NCBI RefSeq assembly: GCF_900129505.1
Contig: NZ_LT670818.1
Coordinates: forward strand, 4,435,001 to 4,499,000
Source of the DNA: Bradyrhizobium erythrophlei
Lineage (GTDB): Bacteria > Pseudomonadota > Alphaproteobacteria > Rhizobiales > Xanthobacteraceae
DNA length: 64,000 bases
Direction of reading: 5' to 3'
Positions 7,506 through 16,645 of the stretch are shown in pieces. Both the position numbers and the translations under genes were made by a program. Position 1 is the stretch's first letter; each line of letters opens with the position of its first letter. The notes under the pieces are model-generated. The model worked only from the letters and a program-made list of their open reading frames with translations. It was not told the DNA's origin and made no database searches.

Positions 7506-8021
7506 TCATCGTACGAATCCGCGATGACGCCGCTTGCGCATTCGCTCGTTGATCATGCCGCCGAACAGAATTTCGACAATCACAAGCGTCAGCATGATGG
7601 TGACGATCACCATCACCACGCTGCGCGGCGTGACCATGGGCCCGGGCTTCCGCTCGATGACGACGATGGGCTTCGGTGGTACTACCTGCGTGATATCATT
7701 CCAGCGCTCGACCCATGGTGTCGCTGTGATCAGATCGGTCGCGGGTTCATCGACGGCCATCGCGTTCGCCGATCTGCGCAGATCGGGGGATGGCATCGGC
7801 ATTACGGCGGGCGGCGCCGCCTCGGGCTCGTGATGGTGCGCGCGATGCTGACCACCTTGGCGACGTATCGGTGTTGCGTCCCAGCAATGATCCACGCCAT
7901 GCCAATAGATGTGAGACGAATGAAACGAGTGGCGCGCTTCAGTCTTGCTCATGCAGGACTGTGAAGCTTTTGATGGTGTCGTTAGCACCGACACAAACAC
8001 AACAAGTACTGCGACGCGCAT
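7506..8021 (-). CDS. Exported protein with C-terminal membrane anchor
   Basis: The protein has 171 residues. A signal peptide (MRVAVLVVFVSVLTTPSKAS) is followed by a compact motif QSCMSKTEARHSFHSSHIYWHGVDHCWDATP that is rich in Cys, His and Trp. A proline-rich linker and a single C-terminal transmembrane helix (VVMVIVTIMLTLVIVEILFGGM) then end in a basic tail (RMRKRRHRGFVR). I recall similar proteins in Bradyrhizobium, all uncharacterised. The Cys/His/Trp cluster hints at a metal or cofactor site, which is a guess. It is probably in one unit with the 58-residue ORF downstream. Confidence 0.7.
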   Translation of the reverse strand: MRVAVLVVFVSVLTTPSKASQSCMSKTEARHSFHSSHIYWHGVDHCWDATPIRRQGGQHRAHHHEPEAAPPAVMPMPSPDLRRSANAMAVDEPATDLITATPWVERWNDITQVVPPKPIVVIERKPGPMVTPRSVVMVIVTIMLTLVIVEILFGGMINERMRKRRHRGFVR

Positions 8022-8112
8022 GCGGTCGCTCCGCCTTTAGATCAAATACGGCCGTTGCTCCAGCCTAATTCCTCGATCGTCCAATGCGTTAGCGGGTTCC
8101 TGTCAGGCCGAA

Positions 8113-8368
8113 TTAAAGCCTAAACGCAAGAGTTTGTCTGTACGCTCTCCGACACATGTCGGGCTGGGTCCGGTCAGCCTTTCGCCGTCCCCAATGCTTG
8201 TCTTTCCGCGACGGATCGAACACGCGTTCGACGTGGCGGTTCAACGCTTGCATCACACCAATTCGGGCGAACATCGGTGGCCCGTTGTGTTCTGCGACCA
8301 GCAATAGCGCTTGCATCGCTGCCTGCCATTCTCCGGCTGATGCATTGCGCCGCGTCGCGGAGCGTCAC
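8113..8368 (-). pseudogene. Frameshifted small protein of a rhizobial hypothetical family
   Basis: The minus strand starts MTLRDAAQCI at 8368. In another frame it continues AGEWQAAMQALLLVAEHNGPPMFARIGVMQALNRHVERVFDPSRKDKHWGRRKADR, which reads as one protein if a single indel near 8340 is repaired. In the second frame an in-frame stop lies just upstream, so there is no intact start for the main domain. Related intact proteins in rhizobia are, from memory, about 70-80 residues and of unknown function. This is either a pseudogene or a sequencing error. Confidence 0.55.
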
Positions 8369-8434
8369 GGAGCGTCACCAGTGGTTTCCGGCCGACGCAA
8401 TGTCTGGGACCTGCAGCATGCCAGCTAGCGTCAC

Positions 8435-8490
8435 AATTTCCCTGCTACGGGTGAAAAATTCCCTGTTCCCCAAAAAAATTCCCTGTTTAT
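8435..8490 (+). repeat. Short AAATTCCCTG array
   Basis: Three copies of (A)AATTCCCTG(T) occur about 20-24 bases apart (near 8436, 8457 and 8478). The same unit is repeated at 16447-16625. This is not a CRISPR array, because the unit is too short and the spacing irregular. Confidence 0.6.
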
Positions 8491-9193
8491 GCTGTTAGGA
8501 AATTGAACAGGAAGTGCTTGCAGCACAGGAGCTTCTCGTTGCAAAACGGGCTATCAGGGCTCGAAGAGCGCAAAAGTCCCCGTGAGCAGGGAATTTACCT
8601 GGAGACCGGTGCGATCCGCACTGCGTCGCCAGCCAAGCAGTCCAGCGGCGGGAGAAGGCGTCGCTGGTACGCGCAGAGATGCCGCCAATTGCGGGCTTTT
8701 GCGAATTAGCCATCAGCCTCCGAGCTCCGATTTTGGGCATTCCCGGAGCGGAATAGCCAATAGTCTCTGGCGCACATGTGAAAAACTCCCGTTTTTGGGA
8801 GACTGTAGCCGGAGACCAGGTTCGATCTGCACTCCGTGGCCCAACTTGCAGTGCAACACGCCGAATTCTCTGCCTTGGCCGCTGGCAAGTTGGGAATGCC
8901 GAGCCCGTACGCCGTCCCGGTCAACGATACTTCTTCAGTATAAGTTGAACTAGCGTGGACTGCCGGTCCACCCGACATAGCCGCGTTTAATCCAGAAGTG
9001 GGACAAACAACCGGTATGCTGATGCACAGAAGGAGACACGGCCGGCCGCTGGAGCCACGGTCGGACGATGTCCGTTGATTGGGGAAGACCGGAAGTGTCT
9101 GCCAGACGGTCGAAACGCGCGATTGATCCGTCGCAGATTCTCTTCGGCTCGAATCAATGCTGCGCTACATACCCGCTCCGAACAGGACCGCCG
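8491..9193. repeat. Gene-poor stretch with a diverged duplicated segment
   Basis: A segment at 8601-8625 (GGAGACCGGTGCGATCCGCA...) recurs in diverged form at 8811-8836 (GGAGACCAGGTTCGATCTGC...), each followed by a CTCCGTGGCC/CTGCGTCGCC-like block. From 9067 a weak copy of the dispersed repeat family (GATGTCCGTTG, then a G-run and CCGGAAG) can be seen. No convincing gene is found on either strand. Confidence 0.45.
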
Positions 9194-9529
9194 TTACTGA
9201 CGCTCGATACTAACCATTGCCGTACCGGCGCTGATCATATCGAGTTCCCGCGCGGCAGCACGGCTCAAATCTATAATGCGACCACGGCCATACGGCCCGC
9301 GATCTACTATGCGCACTACAACCGTCTTGCCGTTACGATGATTAGTAACCAGCACCATCGTACCAAATGGCAATGTCTGGTGCGCTGCAGTAAGCCCGTT
9401 TGGGCCAGTGATCTCACCACTTGCGGTACGGCCGCCGCTGTAGAATGCGGCGCGGCCGGACTCGGCAAGTGCCGGACAGACCGCTGAAGAAGCCAAAACA
9501 ACAGCAAGGAAAAACTTGGAACTAATCAT
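9194..9529 (-). CDS. rlpA: RlpA-like double-psi beta-barrel protein (septal ring lytic transglycosylase family)
   Basis: The protein has 111 residues. A signal peptide ([22 protein letters not shown]) is followed by a complete double-psi beta-barrel: [75 protein letters not shown]. The [17 protein letters not shown] signature is diagnostic. It is a minimal form without the SPOR domain or lipobox that longer RlpA proteins carry, so it is expected to be soluble in the periplasm and act on peptidoglycan. Lytic activity of such short forms is inferred. It stands alone. Confidence 0.9.
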   Translation of the reverse strand: MISSKFFLAVVLASSAVCPALAESGRAAFYSGGRTASGEITGPNGLTAAHQTLPFGTMVLVTNHRNGKTVVVRIVDRGPYGRGRIIDLSRAAARELDMISAGTAMVSIERQ

Positions 9530-9656
9530 CAGGCGTGAACGCGGGATGATCGATTAAGTTCCCCTAGCAACCGTCGGCGGATTGAGCGATTGAATAGCCC
9601 GTTGAGCGGCTTCACAAAACTGACGTTCAAGCCATGGCGACGCGCCGCGTAAGCCT

Positions 9657-10091
9657 TCAAACGACTTGCATTGCCCAATCGATGTAATCCAACCGTCGTT
9701 GAACTGGCCAGTCAATTGCGGGACTGTTCGTCGCGGCTCGCATGTTGCTTATCTTATCCGTGAGCTTGATCAATTGCGCTTCGCGACTCCTATGCGGTGC
9801 GTGTTCGACTTGTAATCGCTTTCGCTCATCCTTGGGCAGCGATTTGTCGTCGGTTACTTTCACGACAATCTCGGCGACGTGCTTGCCAAACTCGCTCGCA
9901 ATCATTTCGGCGGTGACGCCCTGGTCTTCAATCGCGTCGTGCAACAAGGCTGCGATGACCGCATCAGGCTCAGAGCCGCCGGTTGCTTCCGTCACCAGAT
10001 TGGCGACCTCTAGCAGGTGATTGAGGTACGGTTCTTGCGCCGAACCCTTGCGGCGCTGGTGAACATACCAACGTGCTGCAGCGTCTGCGGC
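9657..10091 (-). pseudogene. HD-domain (p)ppGpp hydrolase-like gene lacking an intact start
   Basis: The frame is open from 10091. Upstream of the first usable start codon (GTG at 9995) it encodes HQRRKGSAQEPYLNHLLEVANLV, the first metal-binding part of the MESH1/SpoT-type HD fold; then TEATGGSEPDAVIAALLHDAIEDQGVT supplies the HD motif. Immediately before 10091 the frame meets a stop (10094-10092), and the usual N-terminal residues appear in another frame (PRLE). Starting at 9995 would drop a conserved His. I infer an N-terminal frameshift. If functional it would hydrolyse (p)ppGpp or a related nucleotide. Confidence 0.6.
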
Positions 10092-10263
10092 TCAAGGCGT
10101 GGCTTGAGCGAGCCAGAACAGACCTATAGGGGGTGGGGTAGGGGCCGATTTTAAGAATGGGTGAAAACGATAAAGCCCCACCAGGTATCGCCCGTATTGA
10201 CCGGACCATTCCGATAGAAGAGCAACGGCGATTCGCTGCTCGGTTTGAGGTCTGTTGCTGTCC

Positions 10264-10327
10264 GACGTCCGTTATTGGGGGAACAGCGGAAAACGTTTGC
10301 TCACTTCGAGTTCTTCCGGTTTTGACC
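10264..10327 (+). repeat. Dispersed intergenic repeat (copy C)
   Basis: The order of blocks GACGTCCGTTATTGGGGG, CAGCGGAAAACGT, TTCGAGTTCTTCCGG and TTTTGACCC matches the reverse complement of the element at 61013-61115 and the intron-split copy at 2845-2904/4820-4843. The unit abuts a gene remnant starting at 10330. Confidence 0.6.
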
Positions 10328-10329
10328 CG

Positions 10330-10542
10330 ATGCGGATATTACGCAGCGATGGAGTTCAAGCGGAAAACTCGTGGAAGTGGATCGATCCGCACGGCAAAGA
10401 GTTTGGGATCGAACGACCGTACTTCGATAAAGATCCTCCGCATGTCGGGCCGATCGACAGCAGGGAATATGCCGATAAACGCGGCCGGCCAAATGCGCAA
10501 CTTGCGGAATTGGAAACGAAAGGCGCCACGGGTCAGCTGTGA
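10330..10542 (+). pseudogene. Remnant of a small hypothetical protein next to repeat copy C
   Basis: From the ATG at 10330 the frame reads MRILRSDGVQAENSWKWIDPHGKEFGIERPYFDKDPPHVGPIDSREYADKRGRPNAQ. The WIDPHGKEFGIERPYFDKDPPHVGPID block has strong protein character and resembles the C-terminal part of hypothetical proteins I recall in Bradyrhizobium. The N-terminal half appears to be replaced by the repeat. It could still be a 70-residue gene. No function is known. Confidence 0.4.
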
Positions 10543-10694
10543 GCGACGATCACAGCAGGGCGACACGCGGAAGAACGGTATCCTGGAAGGCGAGAAGCAT
10601 ATAGGCTTGCTTGCCTTTCGGCCGACGAGCGAATCAAACTCTTGAGTCGCGACAAACTGCGTGACACCCTGCGCCTCAACCTCCGGGGAATCAC

Positions 10695-12359
10695 ATGACG
10701 ATCCCGTGCCGCGTCCTAATGGTATATCCGAAGTTCATTCCGAACTCGTTCTGGAACTATACGGAAGCCTGCGAACTGGTCGGCGCGAAGTATCCGGCGG
10801 CGCCACTTGGCCTGATCACGGTCGCCGCTATGCTGCCGAAGCATTGGGACATCCGTCTCGTTAACCGTAACACCGAGCCTTTGACGGACGCGGACCTCGA
10901 CTGGGCCGATCTCGTGATGATCGGCGGTATGCTCAACCAGCAGCCTGATTTCATCTACCTGATCGATCTCGCCCACCTGCACGGCAAGCCGGTATGTGTC
11001 GGTGGGCCTGACGTCTCCTCCAGCCCGCATCTTTACGCGGACGCGGACTTCCAGGTGATCGGCGAGGCCGAGCAAGTCATGGAGCACTTCATCGCTGCCT
11101 GGGAAAGCGGCGAACGCAAGGGTGTGTTCATCGCGGAGAAATTCAAGATCGACGTCACGCAAAGCCCGATGCCGCGTTACGATCTGATCAAGTTCGATCA
11201 CTATCTCTTCATCGGCGTGCAATATTCGCGGGGCTGCCCGTTCACTTGCGAGTTCTGCGATATCATCGAGCTTTATGGTCGCGTGCCGCGCACCAAGACT
11301 AACGATCAGATTCTCGCCGAACTGCAAGCGCTCTACGATCACGGTTATCGCGGGCATGTCGATTTCGTCGACGACAATTTCATCGGCAACAAGAGGAACC
11401 TCCGCACGCTACTGCCGCGGCTCAAAGCTTGGCTGGAAGAGCGCGACTATCCGTTCGAGTTCTCGACCGAAGCCTCGATCAATATCGCCGATGACGACGA
11501 GCTGTTGCAGGCGATGAAGGACGCGAACTTCTTCGCGATTTTCGTCGGCATCGAGAGCCCGGATCCAGAGACGCTCGTGCAGATGAAGAAGAAGCAGAAC
11601 ACCAGGCGCAACATCGCGGAGTGCATCCATAAGATTTACGGCTACGGCATGTTCGTTACTGCCGGCTTCATCGTCGGGTTCGATACCGAAAAAGTCTCGA
11701 TGGGACAGGCGATGATCGACTTCATCGAGGAGACGGACATTCCGGTCTGCATGGTTGGACTACTTTATGCGCTGCCTGGCACACAGCTGACGCGGCGGCT
11801 AGCCGAGGAAGGCCGCCTGCACAAAGGCCATGACCTCATGAAGGTCGAGCAGGCCGGCGACCAATGCACGCTCGGCTGCAATTTCGACACCAAGCGTCCG
11901 CTTCGTGACATTCTTGTGGATTACAAGGCCGTGCTCCGGCACGTGTTCAGCCCGACGGCATATGCCGGACGGCTGTCAAGGCTCGCTGTCAAGCTCGACC
12001 GCTCCGACCGCCGCCGCGAGCTGCCGGATGGCGACATGCGCAAGAGGCTTGGCGGCATCGACAGCGTGCATAAGATCATGCGGGCCTTGCCGGAAGTTCG
12101 CGAGCCGTTCTGGAAGACCTTCGTCGAGGTCGCCAAGACCAATCCAGGCGCGCTGCGTTATATCGTGATGCTGATGGCGCTGTACATGCACCTCGGGCCG
12201 TTCTCGAAGCTCGTGATCAGTGAGATTGACCGCCGCGTTGCCGAGCTGGACGGTATGCCTCCGGTGAGGGCCCCGGAGTCGTCTACTCATGCTCGTCCGG
12301 CAAAGGCTACGGGCAATAATAACCGGAAGAATGAGCAGGTTTCGGCGGTGAACTCATAA
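10695..12359 (+). CDS. B12-binding-domain radical SAM protein (DUF4070 type)
   Basis: The protein has 554 residues. An N-terminal cobalamin-binding-like Rossmann region (VLMVYPKFIPNSFWNYTEACELVGAKYPAAPLGLITVAAMLP, then DWADLVMIGGMLNQQ and VCVGGPDVSSS) is followed by the radical SAM cluster C181-x3-C185-x2-C188 (RGCPFTCEFCDI). Then come GHVDFVDDNFIGNKR, a TIM-barrel core with FVGIESPDPETL and FIVGFDTE, and a C-terminal DUF4070-like region. The architecture is that of the HpnP/HpnR-like group, which modifies unreactive carbons, but the sequence is not HpnP itself. The substrate is unknown and no pathway partner is adjacent. The ATG follows CTCCGGGGAATCAC, a weak ribosome binding site. Confidence 0.85.
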   Translation: MTIPCRVLMVYPKFIPNSFWNYTEACELVGAKYPAAPLGLITVAAMLPKHWDIRLVNRNTEPLTDADLDWADLVMIGGMLNQQPDFIYLIDLAHLHGKPVCVGGPDVSSSPHLYADADFQVIGEAEQVMEHFIAAWESGERKGVFIAEKFKIDVTQSPMPRYDLIKFDHYLFIGVQYSRGCPFTCEFCDIIELYGRVPRTKTNDQILAELQALYDHGYRGHVDFVDDNFIGNKRNLRTLLPRLKAWLEERDYPFEFSTEASINIADDDELLQAMKDANFFAIFVGIESPDPETLVQMKKKQNTRRNIAECIHKIYGYGMFVTAGFIVGFDTEKVSMGQAMIDFIEETDIPVCMVGLLYALPGTQLTRRLAEEGRLHKGHDLMKVEQAGDQCTLGCNFDTKRPLRDILVDYKAVLRHVFSPTAYAGRLSRLAVKLDRSDRRRELPDGDMRKRLGGIDSVHKIMRALPEVREPFWKTFVEVAKTNPGALRYIVMLMALYMHLGPFSKLVISEIDRRVAELDGMPPVRAPESSTHARPAKATGNNNRKNEQVSAVNS

Positions 12360-12758
12360 AAATGCAGTTGGATGGACGGCAAGGTCCGCTATGCCTCCGA
12401 TAGCTTCCTGGCAGCATCACCTGCGGGCGGAAGGATCAACTCCTTAGGAATGTCGCACTGTCCCATGGGGACAATTCCACTACTCTGTCTCCCGACTGGC
12501 AAAAACGCCCAAAACACGATCGTTGGTCAGGAACGCCGAGAGAGTGGCACCCGCTATCCCACTGTCTCATATCCCATTCCGGTGTTTCGCTATCTCCCAG
12601 GGTGACTTACTGCTTTCCCGGGGGTTTCAAAGTTGGTCATGCTGAAAGAAGCCGGTGATCGATCGCTTCGCGGAATACCGGATCGTCCGCTTTCGCGGAC
12701 AATGACATTGTGTGAATGTTAAGACAGGCGGCGCGTTCGTTCCCGGATATCGCTTCGC
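12360..12758. other. Intergenic region with a small hairpin
   Basis: No gene is convincing. GTCCGC (12685-12690) and GCGGAC (12695-12700) form a short hairpin inside a sequence block (CGGATCGTCCGCTTTCGCGG) of a type I recall as repeated in Bradyrhizobium intergenic DNA. It lies downstream of the acyltransferase gene, which ends at 12759 on the minus strand, and may stabilise or end that transcript. Confidence 0.4.
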
Positions 12759-13691
12759 TCATCGCCAGCGGCGGTGTAGCCACAGCCACTGATCGGGATA
12801 TTCGCGGATCCAGCCCTCGATCACCGACGTGACCGCCTGCATCGTTCCCTGAATGTCGATTTGCCCGGCGGCGTCGCGGAGCGGCTTCACTTCTTCGGAC
12901 AGTTCGCCGCGAAAGCGGTGTCCGGGCAGGCGGACGATGCGTACGCCATGAACCGGGCACTCGATCTGCCGCAGCAGCCGGGCCAGCATCGGATTGGCCC
13001 TGGTCTTGCGGCCAAAGAAAGTAACCTCGACGCCGTTGGTCAGATACTGGTCGACCAGCATCCCGACGTGCTGACCGTTTTTCAGGGCCTCCGCAAGTTT
13101 TAGTGGCGCGTCACGGCCAGCCGGAATTAGCGTGCCCATTTTTAGGGCGCGCATATCCTGGATGATGCGATCGGCCGCCGCGATGTTGGGCCGGCGATAC
13201 AGAATCGCGGTGTCCAGCCCGTGCGCGACGGCAGCCAGAGCGGGAAGTTCCCAGTTGGCGAGATGGCTTGCAAAGATCAGCGCCGGTTTGCCGTCGTGTC
13301 GAAGCTGCGCAAACAATTCGTAGGAGCGCGTCCCGATTTCGATCCGGCTATCCTTGGAGCGCGCCGGATCGTGCTCCCAGATATGATCGAGGTGCGCGAA
13401 TTCGGCGCCGACGCGACCGAGATTGTCCCAGACGCCTGCGAGAATGGCCTCGATCTCTGCGGGCGATTTCTCCGGAAATGCGGCGGTCAGATTGGCGCGA
13501 CCGATCTTCTGCTCCCGCATCAAGGGCCCGATCAAGCGGGCGATCCGGCCGAACAGGTTGGCGGTCTTGATCGGATCGAAATAGCGGGCGGTACGCAGTA
13601 TTCCGATCGTCAGCGCACCCACCGCGGCTTGGCCCAGCGGCGTGGTCGTGTCGCGAAGTCGGGCCTTGGCGCGATGCAGCAGACGTTGCAT
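12759..13691 (-). CDS. lpxL: Lipid A biosynthesis acyltransferase (LpxL/HtrB family)
   Basis: The protein has 310 residues using the ATG at 13691 (MQRLLHRAKARLRDTTTPLGQAAVGALTIGIL). The frame stays open to 13820, but the extra residues lack family character. The catalytic HX4E motif is seen in FASHLANWELPALAAVAHGLD, followed by TAILYRRPN and the second conserved block GMLVDQYLTNGVEVTFFGRKTRANPMLARLLRQIECPV. It ends YPDQWLWLHRRWR, as is typical. Such enzymes transfer a secondary acyl chain from acyl-ACP to Kdo-lipid A at the inner membrane through one N-terminal helix. It stands alone here. Confidence 0.88.
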   Translation of the reverse strand: MQRLLHRAKARLRDTTTPLGQAAVGALTIGILRTARYFDPIKTANLFGRIARLIGPLMREQKIGRANLTAAFPEKSPAEIEAILAGVWDNLGRVGAEFAHLDHIWEHDPARSKDSRIEIGTRSYELFAQLRHDGKPALIFASHLANWELPALAAVAHGLDTAILYRRPNIAAADRIIQDMRALKMGTLIPAGRDAPLKLAEALKNGQHVGMLVDQYLTNGVEVTFFGRKTRANPMLARLLRQIECPVHGVRIVRLPGHRFRGELSEEVKPLRDAAGQIDIQGTMQAVTSVIEGWIREYPDQWLWLHRRWR

Positions 13692-14037
13692 CAGAAACCA
13701 ACGACGATCTCGCCGAACACCATTCGGCTTTCCATGCGCTTCAGTGTGCATCATTATACCAGCGCTGGCGATACGATCCAAGACACTAACGAGTTGCGCC
13801 GCTTCGCCCGATGGTTGCACTGAGTAATGAGGTCATCGAGCCGCCTTCGCCTGAACAGGTTGCCTGCGATATACGACTGAGGGAGTACCTGGACGCCGGG
13901 GGAGATCCGATCTGCATGCAATAGAGTGCTGGAGATCGAGTGTTGTTGACGTCGTTTTCGTGAGTCGTTGCTGTCACCGAAGCTCTCCATATTCGGCGGG
14001 CTGACCGTGCCGCCGGCATTTTTTACGATTTGGCGTC
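13692..14037. other. Intergenic region, nothing recognised
   Basis: This region separates the acyltransferase start from the aldehyde dehydrogenase stop, both on the minus strand. I see no convincing gene, hairpin or repeat in it. Confidence 0.4.
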
Positions 14038-15459
14038 TCAGGCGGTGTACAGGCCGAGCAGGGATTTCGGCTCAAGGAACGCCTCCATCCCGAAGTCGCC
14101 GTATTCGCGGCCGATGCCGGATTGCTTGAAACCGCCAAAGGGTGCCATCGGCTCGTGGGCCAGCGTATTGATCAGCACGCGACCGGCGACAATCCGGTCG
14201 GCCACCCGCCGCGCGCGATCCGTGTTGCTAGACAAGATATACGCTTGCAGGCCGTAGACGGTGTCATTGGCGATGGCGATCGCCTCTTCCTCGTCCGCAT
14301 AGGGAATGATCGACAGCACTGGCCCGAAGATCTCCTCGCGCGCAATGGTCATGTCATTGCGGACGTTGCTGAACAGCGTCGGCCGCACGAACCAGCCGTC
14401 GAGCCCGTTCGGCCTACCCTCGCCGCCGGCAAGCAGCGTGCCCTCGTCGATACCGATACGGATATAACGTTGAACGCGATCCCATTGCCTCTGGCTGACC
14501 ATCGGGCCGACGGTCGTTTTCGGATCGCGCGGATCACCGGTTTTGACCTCTCCGACCGCCGCCTTCGCAAGCTCTTCCACCTCGCTGAGCCGGCTCCGTG
14601 GCACGAGGACGCGTGTGCCGGCGATGCAGGCCTGTCCGCTGTTCATGAAGCCCGCACTGAGGGCCAACGGAATCGCCTGCGCCAGATTGGCATCGTCTAG
14701 AATGACGGTGGGAGACTTGCCGCCGAGTTCGAGCGTGATCCTCTTCATCGTTTCCGCGCCGGCCCGCAGGATTGCCTTGCCGACTGCGGTCGAACCGGTG
14801 AAGGAGATCTTCGCGACATCGGGATGGCTGGCGATCTCGGTGCCGACCACTTCGCCTCGGCCGGTGACGATGTTGAACACGCCGGCTGGCAATCCGGCCG
14901 CGTGCAGCGCTTCGGTTACCACCTGCGTCTGGATCGCGCTCATCTCACTTGGCTTGACGACCGCCGTGCAACCAGCAGCGATTGCGGCAGCGAGCTTGCC
15001 GCAAATGAAGCCGGCATCGCTGTTCCACGGCGTGATGAGACCGGCGACGCCCAAGGGCTCCATCATCACCTCGGCCGTGCCCACGCGACGCGTAAAGCGA
15101 TAGTCCTCCAGAACCCGGGCCATATCGAGGAGGACGTTTGCCGGGTGGTCAGTCATGAAGCCGGCTCGCGCGACGGGTGCGCCATACTCTTCGACAATTG
15201 CTTCCAGCAGGTCCTCCCGACGCGCCATCATGGCGGCGTGCATCCGCCGCAGCAAGGCGATGCGTTCTGCCTTGCTCGTGCGCGAGAAGGCCGGGAAGGC
15301 GCGTTTGGCGGCAGCGATAGCGGTGCGTGCGTCCTCCTCGTCAGCGAGGCGCACCCGAGCGATGACCTGCGCCGTCGCAGGGTTGTACAGGTCGAACAGC
15401 TCGGTCCCGTGCGGTGTGACGAAGCTGCCGTCGATATAGATCTTGTCGATGAAGCGCAT
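14038..15459 (-). CDS. NAD(P)-dependent aldehyde dehydrogenase
   Basis: The protein has 473 residues. The start at 15459 (MRFIDKIYIDGSFVTPHGTELFDLYNPATAQVIARV) follows GGGAAAGAG and fits the family; the open frame extends 73 codons further without family character. Motifs include the PWNSDAGFICGKLAAAIAAGCTAVVKPSE cofactor region, FTGSTAVGKAI, ELGGKSPTVI with the general-base Glu, NSGQACIAGTRVLVPRS with the nucleophilic Cys, and EEIFGPVLSIIPY. It oxidises an aldehyde to the acid; the substrate is unknown. It is divergent from a LysR regulator with about 100 bases between them, so regulation by that protein is likely. Confidence 0.93.
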   Translation of the reverse strand: MRFIDKIYIDGSFVTPHGTELFDLYNPATAQVIARVRLADEEDARTAIAAAKRAFPAFSRTSKAERIALLRRMHAAMMARREDLLEAIVEEYGAPVARAGFMTDHPANVLLDMARVLEDYRFTRRVGTAEVMMEPLGVAGLITPWNSDAGFICGKLAAAIAAGCTAVVKPSEMSAIQTQVVTEALHAAGLPAGVFNIVTGRGEVVGTEIASHPDVAKISFTGSTAVGKAILRAGAETMKRITLELGGKSPTVILDDANLAQAIPLALSAGFMNSGQACIAGTRVLVPRSRLSEVEELAKAAVGEVKTGDPRDPKTTVGPMVSQRQWDRVQRYIRIGIDEGTLLAGGEGRPNGLDGWFVRPTLFSNVRNDMTIAREEIFGPVLSIIPYADEEEAIAIANDTVYGLQAYILSSNTDRARRVADRIVAGRVLINTLAHEPMAPFGGFKQSGIGREYGDFGMEAFLEPKSLLGLYTA

Positions 15460-15562
15460 GGCACTCTTTCCCAGAGAACGGTGGATGAACCGGAAGATAG
15501 GGCACTGTCGTTGGCCCGATAAGGTGTATAATTCCGCATGATCTGGTGCAGGAATCCGGACA

Positions 15563-16456
15563 ATGAGGTCATCGGGGCTGATCGAACTGGACGCGGTGCT
15601 GGCGGTGGCGCGCCGCCGCGGCTTCCGAGCGGCTGCTACCGAACTCGGCATGTCGCGCTCGGCGTTGAGCCATTCCATCGCCGCGCTGGAGGCGAAACTC
15701 GGCGTGCGCCTGTTCCACCGAACGACCCGAAGTGTCTCGCTGACCGAGGCCGGTGAGCAGTTCGTTTCCGGCGTTGCGCCAGCGCTGGGCCAGATCAGGG
15801 AGGCGATGGAGCGGGCGGGAAGTCATCGCGACACGCCGGCCGGCACACTGCGCATCAATACATCGGCGGGCGCGGCGCGGCAGATGGAGCCGCTGGTGTT
15901 CGAGTATCTGCGCCGATATCCCGACATGACGGTCGACATCGTCACTGAGGGACGACTGGTCGACATTGTTGTCGATGGGTTCGACGCCGGCGTGCGCCTG
16001 GCTGAACTGGTGCCGCAGGACATGATCGCCGTGCCGCTGGGGCCCGATCAACGTTTCGCAGTTGTCGGATCGCCCACCTATTTCAAGCAGCATCCGAAGC
16101 CCCGCACGCCTGCCGATCTCTCCCGGCATCGCTGTATCCGCAGCCGACTGCCCAGCGGTGGCAGCTATCGTTGGGAGTTCGAGCGACACGGCGAAGCGCT
16201 GGCGATCGACGGTGAAGGACCGCTGATCCTCGACGAGCCCAATTTAATGCTGGCGGCGGCGCGGGCCGGGTTCGGCCTCGCCTATCTCACCGAATGGAAT
16301 GTCGCGGCCGACCTCGCGGCCGGCTCGCTGGTTCGCGTGCTGGATGAATGGACACCGCCCTTTCCAGGCCTGTGTCTCTATCATCCCGGACGTCAGCATG
16401 TGCCCGCCGGGTTGCGCGCTATGATCGACCTAATCCGAGAAAAAGAAATTCCCTGA
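15563..16456 (+). CDS. LysR-family transcriptional regulator
   Basis: The protein has 297 residues. The N-terminal winged helix-turn-helix ([62 protein letters not shown]) is followed by the periplasmic-binding-like effector domain ([37 protein letters not shown]...). It probably controls the divergent aldehyde dehydrogenase. Its last codons (KEIP and the TGA stop) are supplied by the first AAATTCCCTGA unit of the repeat array that follows, so the original C-terminus may have been replaced or trimmed by a residue or two. Confidence 0.92.
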   Translation: MRSSGLIELDAVLAVARRRGFRAAATELGMSRSALSHSIAALEAKLGVRLFHRTTRSVSLTEAGEQFVSGVAPALGQIREAMERAGSHRDTPAGTLRINTSAGAARQMEPLVFEYLRRYPDMTVDIVTEGRLVDIVVDGFDAGVRLAELVPQDMIAVPLGPDQRFAVVGSPTYFKQHPKPRTPADLSRHRCIRSRLPSGGSYRWEFERHGEALAIDGEGPLILDEPNLMLAAARAGFGLAYLTEWNVAADLAAGSLVRVLDEWTPPFPGLCLYHPGRQHVPAGLRAMIDLIREKEIP

Positions 16457-16625
16457 TACCTAAAAATTCCCTGATACCTAAAAAGAGTTCCTTGTTTTCC
16501 CGAAATATTTTCCCTGATAATTTGCGTAGCGAATTTCGCGAAAAGTCGCTGCAGCGCGGCCATTTCTCTGTCAGGTTTGAGATCTCAGAACCTCAAAATC
16601 GCTAAATTCCCTGTAAAATTCCCTG
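16447..16625 (+). repeat. AAATTCCCTG array
   Basis: About six copies of AAATTCCCTG(A/T) or close variants occur between 16447 and 16625, several followed by TACCTAAA. They are irregularly spaced, with an unrelated 80-base segment in the middle. The same unit occurs at 8435-8490. The first copy overlaps the end of the LysR gene. Confidence 0.65.
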
Positions 16626-16645
16626 CTAGTATCTCTGCACAGTGA

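Noticed and set aside
8435..8490. Possible CRISPR array of AAATTCCCTG units
   Set aside because: Units are only about 10 bases, spacing is irregular, spacers are not unique 30-mers and no cas gene is present.
8811..8836. tRNA-like T-arm (GGTTCGATC)
   Set aside because: No flanking stem complementarity, anticodon arm or acceptor stem; it is part of a diverged duplicated segment.
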